From: Patella vulgata
Lineage: Eukaryota > Mollusca > Gastropoda > Patellidae
Assembly: GCF_932274485.2 (NCBI RefSeq)
Contig: NC_065885.2
Coordinates: 28,223,062 to 28,287,061 of the forward strand
Length of the DNA stretch: 64,000 bases
Direction of reading: 5' to 3'
The position numbers and the translations under genes were made by a program. This document shows, in pieces, positions 1 through 11,084 of the stretch. Position 1 is the stretch's first letter; each line of letters begins with the position of its first letter. Below the pieces are notes generated by a model. That model had not been told where the DNA came from, made no database searches, and saw only the letters and a list, made by a program, of their open reading frames with translations.

Positions 1-1197
1 ATTTATAAGATAGTTGTAGAGTTGAACGTGAATCTGTAAAGATGTAAAATCAAAGACAGCCTTCAGTAAGATGGCAATCAAAGACATAGCCCTCAGTAAG
101 ATGGCAATATGTTGCTGTCAAATCCCTCTAAGGAGATATCAAAGCAATTCCAGTTATTGGATATCTCCTTACCAAATTAATTGTAACAATTATGCTTCAA
201 CGATATGTATTGTGCTTTAAAGTATTATACATATGTAAATTGACAGGTTTGTAACTGTAATGTATCAGATGAAATTGATTAAACTGACAAAGGAATAAAA
301 GGTTTATAGAAATCTTGGGAATCAGTTATATGTACTATTCTAATAAAAGAGACATTAGTGCTTTACAAGTATGAACTGGGTGTTAAGCGTGACACAGTCA
401 TGTGATAATACTAAAGTAAGACAGTAAGCCTACTCATTATTCTTACCGATTGTATTATTTCGTGCACATCCTTTTTAGCGAATGTGTTCTTCTTTGCCAT
501 TATTTTGTTTTCGGTTAAAAAATATTCTTAATAAATCAAACAGACACAGGTGGCCTCTGTTCTGCCATCGTCGGGTAAAAATGCTAATTATAAACATATG
601 TTTACGAGCAGCAAACGGAGGGAGGGGAAATCTTGTGAAGCCATCGTTTGATTATGACGTTGTAATTTGTAATGTTTTAGAGAATTCAGGTCATTGCTTG
701 AATTTGCCATAATTAATTAAAGATTTTTTTGAATATATACTTTATTATGTAAAACTAACTACATTTTTGTTCAAAAGTGATAACACCCCTTTAAAATCTA
801 GAATCAAAACCGGAGTACATAAAGTAAACGTGTATAGATGATTAGCATGATTTTACAATTATTATGAAATATAAAGATGACGTGGGAAAATCAAAAGGAA
901 CTAATGTAAACTGCCATTGGCAATATGTTAGAATTAATGGAATTGAATCATTTTGGACCAGTATGTTTTTGTAATAAGGGTAATTTGGAGTATGATCTGA
1001 CACACTATATCTAACTTTTAATCATGTATGTTGGAAATATAAGATCTATAATATTGGGTCTATACGAATTACTTCAAAACGAAGGTTGGCAATTATCTGT
1101 TGGCAATTCATTTTGTAAGCCTCATTATTAACCCTACCAAACGATTAGTATTTGTATGATTGAATGGATAAATTAATGAATTAATTAATTAATTAAA
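1..1197. other. AT-rich non-coding DNA
   Basis: No recognisable gene or repeat. The longest open frame (482-712, 76 codons) has no family resemblance and a composition like its surroundings, so it is taken as chance. Several poly-A/T runs and ATTAATTA stretches near 1170-1195 lead into a SINE tail. Confidence 0.5.
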
Positions 1198-1315
1198 TAA
1201 TAAAATGGGGTTTAGTGTTCTACTTTTCTGCTCCTTCCCAGCTAATGACTATGGGTGCGTGCCCTGCGGTGTGCTATGGGGGAGAATTTGGTGGACTTTA
1301 TGGGGCAGAATAAAG
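1198..1315 (-). mobile_element. SINE-A fragment (3' part)
   Basis: Reading on the minus strand, the piece ends in the tail motif seen in all SINE-A copies here: AGAACACTAAACCCCATTTT against the usual GTTAAACCCCATTT. Before the tail come the conserved blocks 'CATAGCACACCG' and 'CATTAGC(T)GGGA'. It lacks the tRNA-like head. It is old and diverged compared with the copy at 14.05 kb. Confidence 0.7.
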
Positions 1316-3435
1316 TATATATAGAATGTTTCTAAACACACGCAGAATACCATCTAACTTGGAGCTATCTCCATGCACTCGTGCAATCATATGTTATTTA
1401 TAGAAACATGATACATAATGATCTTCATATTTAAATGTAACTATGAATGCCTTCCTATAGAGACTCCATATTGGGAAATTGAGCTAGAGCAACAAGGCGA
1501 ATAATTGTACATGCAATAATGGTGATGATGTTTCTGATTTGAGAGCGCACAATACAGCGGTAAAATGTTGTTACAAGTATTTGTTCAGTGGTGGCCAATA
1601 TTATCATTCGTACAATAATGAACAAAACCCATTACGGTGTGATAATAGGGCTATTAAAGGCAAATACTAGAGACTTAAAAGCAAACTTAAGACTTTCAGG
1701 CCATAGACAATAAGAAGGAACCTTATTAAAAAGCACATTGATCAAAAGTTAATGACCATCAAAGTTTTTCATTACTTCTATTCAACATTAAATTCATCCC
1801 GCCATCCTGTTTTTCTATTTTTTCTTTGGCCAATGGCAGAAAAAAAAATTGTGTTTAAGTTTTGATCTAGAATTGAAAATGATATTTGAACTTACGTTGT
1901 TTGTCAGGTTTTGGTGAATATTTATGATGCAGTAAGATCAGATGGGAAACACACATGAATTAGGGAAATCAATTACTAAAGTGACGTCTCAGCCAAACGA
2001 TTCGAAATGGTCAACCCTTTCAATATTTTTATGAGATGTTTATTACATTTTTGGCGCTTTGTGGTTATGAAAGTTAAACACAGTTTCAAAAACTGATATA
2101 GTCAACTGGGAGAGAATTATTAGTCTTAAAACACCAAGAAGACAAGTGCTTAACCTACAAAATCTTTCCAAACACTTGTTTGAAAGACTATCATTCAAAT
2201 TAAATTAAATAAATTTAATTGTCAAAAATATTAATACTGAACTGTTCCCATATTAATTATTCATTATTAAAGGGGGGGGATATAGTATATTTAGTGTTGG
2301 ATGATTAAAGGAGGACAATATTAAAATCGCCTAGCAACGACCCAGCATATAAAGTATCAACATTGAATACGGGTGCATAATGCCTAGGTCTCACTGGGGA
2401 AAAAATCATCGGCGATGTGGAAATAAACAAACTTAATCCCGATGGCTCTCGATGCTCGGGAAATATACGTCGAAAATACATCGGGAAAACTGAAAATTTT
2501 CTTAGTTCTCCCGAGGCCTCCCGGTGGTTCCACATGGGGTCTCTGAACATACTACATGCTGATTTCTTGCCCTTGCGAAGCGAAGCATAGGATGTCCATA
2601 TCAAATTTTGTCATTCTACGTCAAGCTGGTCTGTAAAATGTACTTTGGTTTGAGATTCACTTCAAGTTGACATACATGTATAATTATACAAGCCTTGCAA
2701 GACCACAATAATGACGTAGTAAATGTGACGGCATATTTATTATTGTAAACCCTAGCATGGAGTCTCTATCTGTTGATTAGTCTTTTACGGACTTCCATAA
2801 ATATTCAGGCTTGTGCTCAGGGTTTGCTCAGTGCAGTATATTCACAACGAAACTGTTATTTTAAAATTAAGGCTCCAACGAATGTTCATGTTCTAGTTCT
2901 CTTCCTTTATCAGAAATACGGCCGATGATTTAGAAATTTGAATAGTTTGATTTTCAAATGAACCGACCATATGTGACACCAGTATAGGAAAACTATGTTC
3001 GGGCCTGCGGGCTATCTTACATTTCCAGTATTTCATCATTCAAAATGTGTACTTTTATGCTTAATTTCCTATCACTGGCAGTCAATGTATACCCGATGCA
3101 TCAGGAAGTAGAGGAAAGCTTTAGCATATCAGACACTTTCCGTGTTTTCATTTTACATAATATTCATGTTTGTTACATGTTGTATAAAGAATTTAAATAG
3201 TGCAGTCGTTTCAAAATTCAAGTAAACAAATTGTAGAAACCTGAAATTTGGCACCGTAAAAGGACCCCGATAAAACAAATATTTTTAAACGCCTGCATGG
3301 AATAAGGCTGCTGACATTTTTAAAATTACATGACAGAAATGTTGTCCTTTCACTTCTTATTTGAAATAAAATAAAACAAAATATTAGACTGTGTGAAGTT
3401 GATTATTCTGTTTAAGTCAAACCTAAAGTACCGTA
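1316..3435. other. Non-coding DNA without recognised features
   Basis: No gene is supported. A 99-codon minus-strand frame at 2305-2604 sits in a locally GC-richer patch (2380-2600) that looks like an old repeat. Its translation shows no domain. A homopolymer G run lies near 2271-2279. Confidence 0.45.
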
Positions 3436-3853
3436 GTTTAAAGATACATTATAGGAGATAAGATAAAGAGATGGCAGTTCTCGCTATAATAGTTAAAAAC
3501 TATATAGTAAAGGTAATTTGCTGAAAATTTCAGTCAAATTGATTCACTATGAGCCGAGAAAGAAGCGGGTGAAATTTTTGCATAGTCTCGGTCATCATTA
3601 CTAAAATCATTAATAAAAACAGCATAGTCTCGATTATCCACTTTTATTGATTTAATTATCAATAGCCGTTAGCGGCATATATAGGAATCTAATCCAGCCA
3701 ACATCGAAGGCTAGCCTTGACATCGAGAGTTTATTATGGTCTGGATAAGTTAATTAATGTCTAATTGATAATTTAGATAACATTTCAGGCCTAAAGAAAG
3801 ACTTGTAATAAGCAGATTTTGCTCTTGCATAATGCATGTTTAATGTTTCATTA
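3436..3853 (+). repeat. R1 interspersed repeat, copy A
   Basis: It begins TTAAAGATACATTATAGGAG and ends near TTGCATAATGCATGTTTAA. The same ordered blocks recur in inverted orientation at 15.2-15.6 kb and, in part, at 11.1-11.3 kb: 'AACTATATAGTAAAGGTAAT', 'GAAAATTTCA..CAAATTGAT', 'CATAGTCTCG..ATCATTACTA', 'TCTCGATTATCCA', 'GGTCTGGATAAGTTAATTAA', 'AGATAACATTTCAGGCCTAA'. It has no ORF. A TTAA-like left edge suggests a non-autonomous DNA element, but no target duplication was recognised. Confidence 0.7.
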
Positions 3854-4027
3854 ATGTAGAAGGACATTAAACAAACAATAACGCAACTATATGAATAACA
3901 AGTACTGGTTTATTATACTAGAGACGTTTCGACGATGGTACTAAAAGCACAGCCAGATATTGAAAGAAGCTGAACAGAAGTTCGAATCTGTGTTGTTAAA
4001 ATTCAATTTCCAACTGTCAAGGGTTCT

Positions 4028-4190
4028 TATAGTTGCACGCCAAGGGGTACACGGGAGCTCGGGTTTTCGTCCCATCAAAACGAGTAGACTGCCTTCAATC
4101 TGGCGTTCCCTGGGGAGCCTAATGGGAGATATACGAGGTGGGGCAACGGTGGACCAATGGGCGTTATATCCTACTCTTGTAATAATGTTT
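4028..4190 (-). mobile_element. SINE-A fragment (5' head part)
   Basis: The text around 4030-4080 ('CACGCCAAGGGGTACACGGG', 'CTCGGGTTTTCGTCCCATC') matches the central part of the fuller SINE-A copy at 14.2 kb. The right end ('GCAACGGTGGACCAATGGG') is the minus-strand view of the tRNA-like A-box region. The tail is missing, so this is a 3'-lost fragment with several small changes. Confidence 0.65.
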
Positions 4191-5011
4191 TATTTTCTTA
4201 ATATATTTGTTTTAAAACATTTTTTAAAAAGATATAAATATTATGTCTACTTCCTTTTTATTAAACATATTTCTTTGTCGGTTTTCATTTTAAAAATGAC
4301 TTTTCAAAAGAATTTATGACATCTTCCATTGAGGTTCCTGATAATAATCTAATTCTTAAGTGGCGGCTATGGGCCATCATACAAAACAGACAAACATATA
4401 TAGCATGTGTCAATGAATTTTCCTATGGTTAAAGATACCTTAGATCAAATACCATTACTACGGTTAGATGCGTTGCGTTTTGGAGTAGTATAAGGAAGAC
4501 AATGACAGGCATGTATACACGAATAAGGGATGTATCAGAAACATTATTTCATCCTTTATCCAGAGCTTAAGGCGATCTATATATGGTACCTGCTGTATAT
4601 GAAATGGGAGATCGCTACTATTGTTATACTAGTGATAATCAGTGAACCGGTATATGAAACATGACACAATTATATGGAATACAAGCTACTTTAATATAGT
4701 ACTAGTGGCCAGATTCTCTTGTCTTTATCAAGCTAATCATGCATTCGCGAAACGTGACTGTATACATGTACATTAAGTTTATATGATTAGTGCTAAATGA
4801 TAAGGTCAGCTCAGTTTTTCGTCATAGGTCACGAGGTGTAAATAGGGCTAACGCTAAACCCAACCCCAACCCTGGACTTAGTCCCAATGCTTAGCCTAAC
4901 CCTAATATACAATCTCGACAACAATCACGTGCCCTAACATTGTTTACATAACGACCATAACAATTTAGTCATGTAATTGTGATTATTTCTATCACTTAAC
5001 TTTTAACTCTT
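4191..5011. other. Non-coding DNA; partial repeat shared with 34.4 kb
   Basis: No gene is seen. The stretch at about 4800-4960 has 'AAGGTCAGCTCAGTTTTTCGTCA', CTAACCC-like runs and 'CGTGCCCTAAC'. It resembles 34.42-34.52 kb, where related blocks occur with part of the order reversed, so it is a worn interspersed repeat rather than a telomere remnant. Confidence 0.4.
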
Positions 5012-5090
5012 GTAAAGCGTTTCTGAAACGAGTGTGTAGAAAGCTATATAAAAAAATTAAATTATTATTATTATTATTATTATTATTATC
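5012..5090 (+). mobile_element. L2-type LINE 3' tail with (ATT)n
   Basis: 'TAAAGCGTTTCTGAAACG..GCTATATAAAAAAATTAA' followed by an ATT microsatellite (about 5061-5089) resembles the 3' end of the L2 LINE at 60.9-61.0 kb ('GGCGCTATATAAATATACATTATTATT'). Only the terminal tens of bases remain, the usual outcome of 5'-truncated retrotransposition. Confidence 0.55.
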
Positions 5091-6552
5091 CCATCTGACT
5101 GTGACATATTTTTAAGGAATCGCCCTATCAAATTATTTAAAACTCGACCGGCCGAGCAGATATGAAAGCTTTCATATTTATCGTCAATTCCGGTCAGATG
5201 TTAATCGAAGATAAGAATTAACCCGTGTCAGACGTTCAGATAAAGTGGTAAAATACGCTATAAGTACCCACCCTTTTGAAGTGTGCAAGCTTGTCTACGA
5301 TATCACCCTTGGTGGAAGTGGACGTAAAACTCCAGGAACGAACGAAGTGTGCAAGAGGTTTACCCGATGTGATTAAAAAAAACACTCTGATGAAGTGAAG
5401 GAAAAATTGATAAAACACGTTTTATTAACACCTTGTATGTATGTCGAAGTGATCAAGAAGTGTAGATATAAATGTTGCTATATAATATAAGTGTCACAGA
5501 AATAAATAGTATGTGAACTGAGATTATTGAAGTGGTCTTGAAGTTTACATTTCATTTATATGGCTTCATCATCAATTCCATATCACTTTTGCCTTCTTTA
5601 TTTCTTTGAAAACTTGGCGTGTTGTGTTTGCCCGATTTTCAGTTTATTTATTGTCTTGTTATCATGTGATAATTCCTGTTCAAGTGGGGGATATTTCTTA
5701 TATAAACCAGTCTTCTTCCTTCCTTGATCAAACTGAATAATGTCATTGGAATAAATGATTTTTTTTAATCTTCATCATCACTGTGGTTTGTCAAAATTAT
5801 ATCACTATTTCCTTTTCAAACTATCCCTATAGGACCGGCTTAATATTTTTATTTCCATTTGAGCGTCGCCTTTGGCATTTGGCATTTCTTCTTTTGAAAA
5901 AAATATAACTAAAACAAAGCATGGTACATGTATATTGTTCAGGTGAGACACATATATAAATTGTATTTTGCTATTTTACTTAAACACAATGTCATTGTCC
6001 TTTCATCATCAAAGAGAAATCACACAATGTCATCACAAAAGACGAAAAGGCTACCTTAAATTTTAAGATTTTGACACTTGCGACGTTTTTGCGTTAAGCT
6101 CGCCATATAAATTATTATATCGATTCAAAAAATTCAATTGAGTTAATTGTTTTTAACAATGTCATTTGAAGAAGCGATCAGTGATTTCTATACTGGACCA
6201 TTTTTACTCTCTGTACGTCTTACAATATCAACTCTTCACTTCGTTTAATTTCACACTGTTACTACTATGTACATTGAGCCATTTGCAATCTGCATTCATT
6301 ATTTATTTATTTGTTGTTTTGGTTGAGTTTTTGTCTTGGGCGTAATTGGGGGAAAGGGAGGAGGGGGTCTGTTTCACACCATTGTTAAAAACTGTCTTAT
6401 TCTGCTAGCATGACATCCATTGCCGCTTGGGAGCAGATAGTAAGGCAATGACTCGCTTATGTGGCGGAGGGAGGGGGAGGGGGCTGGGCAGGGTTCGATG
6501 CCGTTGTGTATAGAAATTTCATTGGGGTTTTTTAACGTAGTTTCTCATTAAT
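5091..6552. other. Non-coding DNA; fragment of the 53.3-54.0 kb element
   Basis: No gene is supported. At 5285-5350, 'CTTGTCTACGATATCACC', 'GTGGAAGTGGACGTAAA' and 'CCAGGAACGAACGAA' are the inverse of blocks at 53.55-53.66 kb inside a TIR element, so a fragment of that family lies here. G-rich low-complexity runs occur at 6350-6370 and 6465-6485. Confidence 0.4.
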
Positions 6553-7035
6553 GTGGCGCATGTTGGGGTGCCTAGCAAGATGGGACAAAAACGAGGCCAC
6601 ATTAGTTGGCGTAAACGTAAAATAAACCATCACATTAGCCCGGTGGAAACAAACACTGGGACGTTAAACCCCATTCCCGTTCATGTTTCCATTTACGCTT
6701 TCCGATCATACTCACAAAACGCAGCTCTGTTTGCCAATACGGACAGTTTGATTGATTGGTGTGTTCATGTGACATGGGCTACAAAGAAGATAAATGTGGC
6801 GCATGTTGGGGTGCCTAGCAAGATGGGACAAAAACGAGGGCATATTAGTTGGCGTAAACGTAAAATAAACCATCACATTAGCCCGGTGGGTACAAACACT
6901 GGGACGTTAAACCCCATTCCCGTTCATGTTTCCATTTACGCTTTCCGATCATACTCACAAAACGCAGCTCTGTTTGCCAATACGGGCAGTTTGATTGATT
7001 GGTGAGTTCATGTGACATGGGCTACAAAGAAGATA
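6553..7035 (+). repeat. 243-bp tandem duplication (two units)
   Basis: The unit starting GTGGCGCATGTTGGGGTGCC at 6553 recurs at 6796, an offset of 243 bp, with only a handful of differences (for example GGAAACAAAC versus GGGTACAAAC). 243 is a multiple of three, so an open frame of about 150 codons runs through both units. It has no start context or family match and is judged incidental. Each unit carries 'GGGACGTTAAACCCCATT', the tail motif shared with the SINEs, so the unit probably contains an old SINE end. Confidence 0.85.
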
Positions 7036-7276
7036 AATAAAGTCAATTTGTCAAGTAAAGCATCAGAAATAGGATTAACGCAATTGACATCTGATTATAA
7101 TCAGATTATATTTAAAATGGTCATTATTTTTGTGAAAAGTTAATACTACAAATTATATGGGGTTGGGGTGTTTTAATTTGTTCTTTCTAATCCAAAGCTT
7201 CGATTTTCGATGATAAAATGAATATAAAATTAATTACTTTTACATCACTTTTAACTACACTTTAATTTGTTTTCAG

Positions 7277-7403
7277 AAATAGGGTTTCTATCTTGAAGAT
7301 ACAGAGTGAAGAAATATGGATTGGGACGAAACGTTTGAAAGGTGACCACCTCTTCGTTATGATCATTGCACACTGAACCAGTGATTAATAAACAAGCGCC
7401 ACC
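7277..7403 (+). promoter_or_regulatory. Probable 5'UTR exon start and Kozak site of the GPCR
   Basis: A pyrimidine-rich tract ending TTTGTTTTCAG (AG at 7275-7276) is a good 3' splice site. An exon from 7277 would run into the coding start with no intervening ATG in frame. The start itself reads GCGCCACCATGT, an almost ideal Kozak match (7396-7406). An upstream non-coding exon with its promoter would then lie further left; none was recognised. Confidence 0.5.
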
Positions 7404-8507
7404 ATGTTTAACTACAGCTTCTACAGCTTTAACGACACCTTCAAATCAGGCAACGAACATTCAGGTTTAAGGGAATTTGAAAGTAGTTTTTCGATTTTCC
7501 ACGGCTATGCGAGTATAGTTGTGTGTATATTTGGCGTGTGTACGAATGTATTCAATATAACCATACTGACCAGAAGGGATATGAGAACACCTACAAATAT
7601 AATTCTATCGTGGTTAGCAGTAGCCGACATCATGACAATGTTGCCGTATATACCCTTTGCCATACATTTCTATTGTCCTAACTCGCCACCGTTTATTGCT
7701 CCTGAAAAGTATTCCTATAAATGGATACTATATATGTTATTCGTGATCAACAGTGCAGCTACGACCCATACGATCTCTAACTGGTTAGGTGTTTCTTTGT
7801 CGTTTTTCCGCTTTCTTCAAATGAGATCTACGAGCCGAGGACCTTTAGCGAAAGAACGTCGAATTACGCAAGTGAAAATAGTTACCGTTATCATTTTTTT
7901 AACTTCGTGTGTGATTCTTGTGCCCAATTACCTTACTAATGAAATAGAATCCCACCCGGGACCACGAAACACGACTATATATCGAGTTAAATCTAATGAA
8001 ACGGATGGACTTGTGGTGATAAATTTTGTTATTTACGCCGTCGTTGCGAAAGTTGTGCCATGTTTATTCATGATTGTATTTAGTGGATCTTTAGTGTACA
8101 CAGTTAGCTATAAAAACCGCCATAGAAGGAAAAGACTGGCGGCGGCGGGCAAGAAATCCAAACGGGATACGCGACAGACGACCACCACACGAATGCTGCT
8201 GGTTGTGATTGTGCTGTTTCTGTTAACAGAACTACCGCAAGGAATTATGATCCTAGTTAGTGCCAGTATTCCACATTTTTATGATAATGTTTATTCACTT
8301 TTAGGAGATTTCATGGACTTCATAGCCTTACTAAACACAGCCATTAATTTTGTATTGTACTGTATTATGAGTCAACAATTTAGATATCGCTTTATTCAGA
8401 TGTACTTGAGACGAAAGCGTCCACACCAAGTGTTAGAAGATACAGGAAATACATCGGAAAGACTCTATTTAAAAAAATCTTTAGGAAAAATTTCCGGCAC
8501 TTACTAG
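7404..8507 (+). CDS. Rhodopsin-class GPCR, myosuppressin/dmsr-like neuropeptide receptor
   Basis: An intact, intronless coding region of 367 residues for a seven-helix plasma-membrane receptor. Approximate helices: TM1 33-56, TM2 65-90, TM3 107-135, TM4 157-175, TM5 204-232, TM6 261-286, TM7 300-322. Family marks of the protostome dmsr/myosuppressin-receptor and sex-peptide-receptor group are visible: 'HGYASIVVCIFG' and 'TRRDMRTPTNIIL' around TM1/TM2, 'LAVADIMTMLPYIP' in TM2, 'TTRMLLVVIVLFLLTELPQG' in TM6 and 'LNTAINFVLYCIMSQQFR' in TM7. N-glycosylation sequons lie at N3, N10, N189 and N198. The third loop is basic (RHRRKRL, KKSKR). The usual DRY is FRF at the end of TM3, and extracellular loop 2 has no cysteine to pair with TM3. 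The ligand is inferred to be an RFamide-like or myosuppressin-like peptide; the exact peptide cannot be read from sequence. Confidence 0.9.
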   Translation: MFNYSFYSFNDTFKSGNEHSGLREFESSFSIFHGYASIVVCIFGVCTNVFNITILTRRDMRTPTNIILSWLAVADIMTMLPYIPFAIHFYCPNSPPFIAPEKYSYKWILYMLFVINSAATTHTISNWLGVSLSFFRFLQMRSTSRGPLAKERRITQVKIVTVIIFLTSCVILVPNYLTNEIESHPGPRNTTIYRVKSNETDGLVVINFVIYAVVAKVVPCLFMIVFSGSLVYTVSYKNRHRRKRLAAAGKKSKRDTRQTTTTRMLLVVIVLFLLTELPQGIMILVSASIPHFYDNVYSLLGDFMDFIALLNTAINFVLYCIMSQQFRYRFIQMYLRRKRPHQVLEDTGNTSERLYLKKSLGKISGTY

Positions 8508-8664
8508 TTTAAAATTAGCACCATTCTCTAATATTCTAGAATCAGAAAACATTCTAACAATTGAAAGTAGAACTTTTTTATGGTTTCGTAAAAGCTCTGT
8601 AGGGTATCCAATACATCACATTTCTCACATTTAATTTATAACGGATTCATTTTGTAGCCTATAT

Positions 8665-8670
8665 AATAAA
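8665..8670 (+). terminator. Poly(A) signal AATAAA of the GPCR
   Basis: A canonical AATAAA about 160 bp after the stop codon, in an AT-rich 3' region. It is the first canonical hexamer downstream of the receptor, so it is the likely cleavage/polyadenylation signal. Confidence 0.55.
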
Positions 8671-9099
8671 AAGTTTCTGGTAAATAATACATGAAAAATA
8701 ACCGTGTTATAGATTGGCCGTTTGCCAACTCAATCAATACATCGAATGGTTCTTCGTCCGAGTGCTTCGGGTTTGGATCCCAGTATAGGCCGAATAAACC
8801 GCCGGCATGTTTTAATCCCGATTCTCCATACCGGTTGCACGAACATAACAGTAATATGACGAAATAAGATTATTGAGAGTTATGTTCTGTCGCTGCTACT
8901 GATTGTAACTATGGTCTCAACCCAGGTGTCCAACAGCAGCAAATGGACACGAATGAAACGGAACTTCGGATGGCAAAGACTAAATCCCGGGCTATTTATT
9001 TCCGTAGGGAATGATGTAGGGGACATATGGGACATGTCACTACATATGTTTATAAATGCTGTTTAAGAGGTGTTTAGGAGGGGTCTTAGGGGTATACTA
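8671..9099. other. Intergenic DNA downstream of the GPCR
   Basis: No gene. 'GGGTTTGGATCCC' at about 8769-8781 resembles a pol III B box, and the neighbouring GC-richer text (8700-8860) may be a worn tRNA-derived SINE, but no A box or tail could be matched. Confidence 0.35.
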
Positions 9100-10815
9100 C
9101 TTTGCCCTTTGTTACAACCCCTACTGTAATAAATGTAATAATTGTAATAAAATTTCACTTAACCCCTATTGTAATATCAACCCTTCTTGTAATAAATGTA
9201 ATAATTGTAATAATATTTCACTTAACCCTATTGTAATATCAACCCCAATTGTAATAATTGCAATTAATGTATTTTACCATACCATAAAATCGACATCTAA
9301 ATTTAAAAGTCTATGCATTTTGATCACTATTTCCATATCAATATAGGAGTAATGGTATGCGTTTATACTGCATAGAATATTATGAAATAACACCACCGAA
9401 AACATGATTAAAAGCCGTTAACGAGTTGAGAGAAACTATTAAAATGGAATGTCAACCCCAATGTAATCAATGTTACTTAAATAAACGTGAAGTATGCTCT
9501 CTGAAAAACCTGTCGTTTGAGGATTTTGAACATCTTTTCCGAGTGCATATCAGATAAAATTATCCTCGAGATAGCATTTTTAGATGCTTCACTACACTTA
9601 ATAATATTTATTACAATAGGGGTTGCACGGTATAACCACTATTGTAATAAAAAAAAATCCTCTCAACCCCTATTGTAATAATTGTAATAAATGTGTTTTG
9701 CTATACCAATAGCATTTAAGACATCTGTTCGTGGGTTTTGTTTCATAATATCCTATACAGTATTTTGACATACCAGTAGTCTTATATATGGATGCGGAAA
9801 TTGTGATCAAAATCCATAGACTTTTAAAGTTAGGTGTCGATTTTTTTGGTATGCAAAAAAAACATTTATTACAATTATTATAATAGGGTTTAAGAAAAAA
9901 TTTATTACAATAGGGGTTATTCCGTGTTACACCTATTGTAAACTCAACCCCTACTGTAATAATTGTGTCTAAGAGTAGTGAAGCATTTAAAAGTAGAAAA
10001 GTAGTTAAGAAAATGCTATCAGGAGGATTATATTATCTGATATGCACACGGAAAATATGTTCAAAATCCTCAGACGACAGATGTTTCAGAGAACATACAT
10101 CACGTTTATTTAAATATCAACGATTACGATAGGGATATACATTTTATTTTAATAATTACTCCAAACTCGTTAACAGCTATTAATCATTTTTCCGGCGGTG
10201 TTGTTCATGATATTCTATGCAATACTCTTATTTTCATACGGAATTGGTCAAATCCATAGACTTCTAAAATTAGATGTCGATTTTATTGGTATTGCAAAAC
10301 ATATTTATTACAATTTTTACAAGAGGGGTTCAGAGAAATTTTATTACAGTAGGGGCTATACCGTGTAACCCCTATTGTAATATCAACCCCTATTGTAATA
10401 AATATGTCTAAGAGTGGTAAAAGCATTTAAGAAAATGCTATCAGGGGGATTATTTTATCTGATATGCTCACGGAAAAGATGTTCAAATTCCTCAGACGAC
10501 AGATTTTTCAGTGAGCATATTTCACGTTTATTTAAATATTGATTACAATAGGGGATGACATTTCATTTTAATAATTTCTCCAAACTCGTTAATGGCTTTT
10601 AATCATGTTTCCGGTGGTGTTGTTTTGTGATATTCTATGCAGTACTCTTATTTTCATACGGAAATGGTGATTAAAATCCACAGTGTTCTAAAATTAGATG
10701 TCCATTTTTTTTTTTAATTTTTGGGGTATGGCAAAACACATTAAAATTTATTACAATTATGACAATAGGGGTTGAGAGAAATTTTATTACAATAGGGGTG
10801 ATACTGTGTATTCGA
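9100..10815. repeat. ~420-bp satellite with an inverted copy and palindromic unit boundaries
   Basis: Landmarks recur at about 420-436 bp steps: the 'TCCATAGACTT(C)TAAA.TTAG(A)TGTCGA' block near 9816, 10252 and 10672; 'CAGACGACAGAT.TTTCAG' near 10070 and 10492; 'TATTCTATGCA.TACTCTTATTTTCATACGG' near 10211 and 10632. The unit at 9115-9600 carries the same landmarks reversed and complemented, so it is inverted. Between units sits a near-palindrome of the form ATTACAATAGGGGTT-(about 9)-AACCCCTATTGTAAT (near 9610-9650, 9905-9945, 10340-10380). The array stops abruptly after 'GATACTGTGTA' near 10811. No coding capacity. Confidence 0.8.
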
Positions 10816-10872
10816 ATGATGTTGCTTTTTAGTCACCTAAAGATTCTCAAAGCTGATTTGAGAGTATATTTC

Positions 10873-10885
10873 GTTGCCTGGCAAC
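10873..10885. promoter_or_regulatory. Perfect RFX X-box dyad
   Basis: GTTGCCTGGCAAC is a complete two-half-site X-box (GTTGCC, 1-bp spacer, GGCAAC), the binding sequence of RFX factors that drive cilia genes in animals. It sits just right of the satellite. No ciliary gene start was recognised within a few kb on either side, so its target, if any, is unknown. Confidence 0.4.
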
Positions 10886-11084
10886 CTATCTATCTTCAGT
10901 TTATCCAAACATCAGTTTAACCCCGAGAAGAGCAAAATCGTAATGATGACTCTTCAGCCAATTAGAAGGCTGGTGTAGGAATCTTAATAATGGTTGTTTT
11001 TGTATGAACCATAAATTGAAAACAACAAAGGAAAGGTGCACAGGAAAAGAAAATAGCGATATATGGCTTTATCACTTAAACAAG

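Noticed and set aside
2305-2604. 99-codon minus-strand open frame
   Set aside because: No domain, no splice or start context; lies in a GC-richer patch that looks like an old repeat.
4840-4935. CTAACCC-like runs resembling telomere repeat
   Set aside because: Runs are irregular, embedded in a repeat also found near 34.4-34.5 kb, and far from any array; not a telomere remnant.
9056-9346. Frame with repeated 'NPYCN..CNKCNNCN' residues
   Set aside because: Translation of the satellite's TGTAATAA modules; no real cysteine-rich protein.
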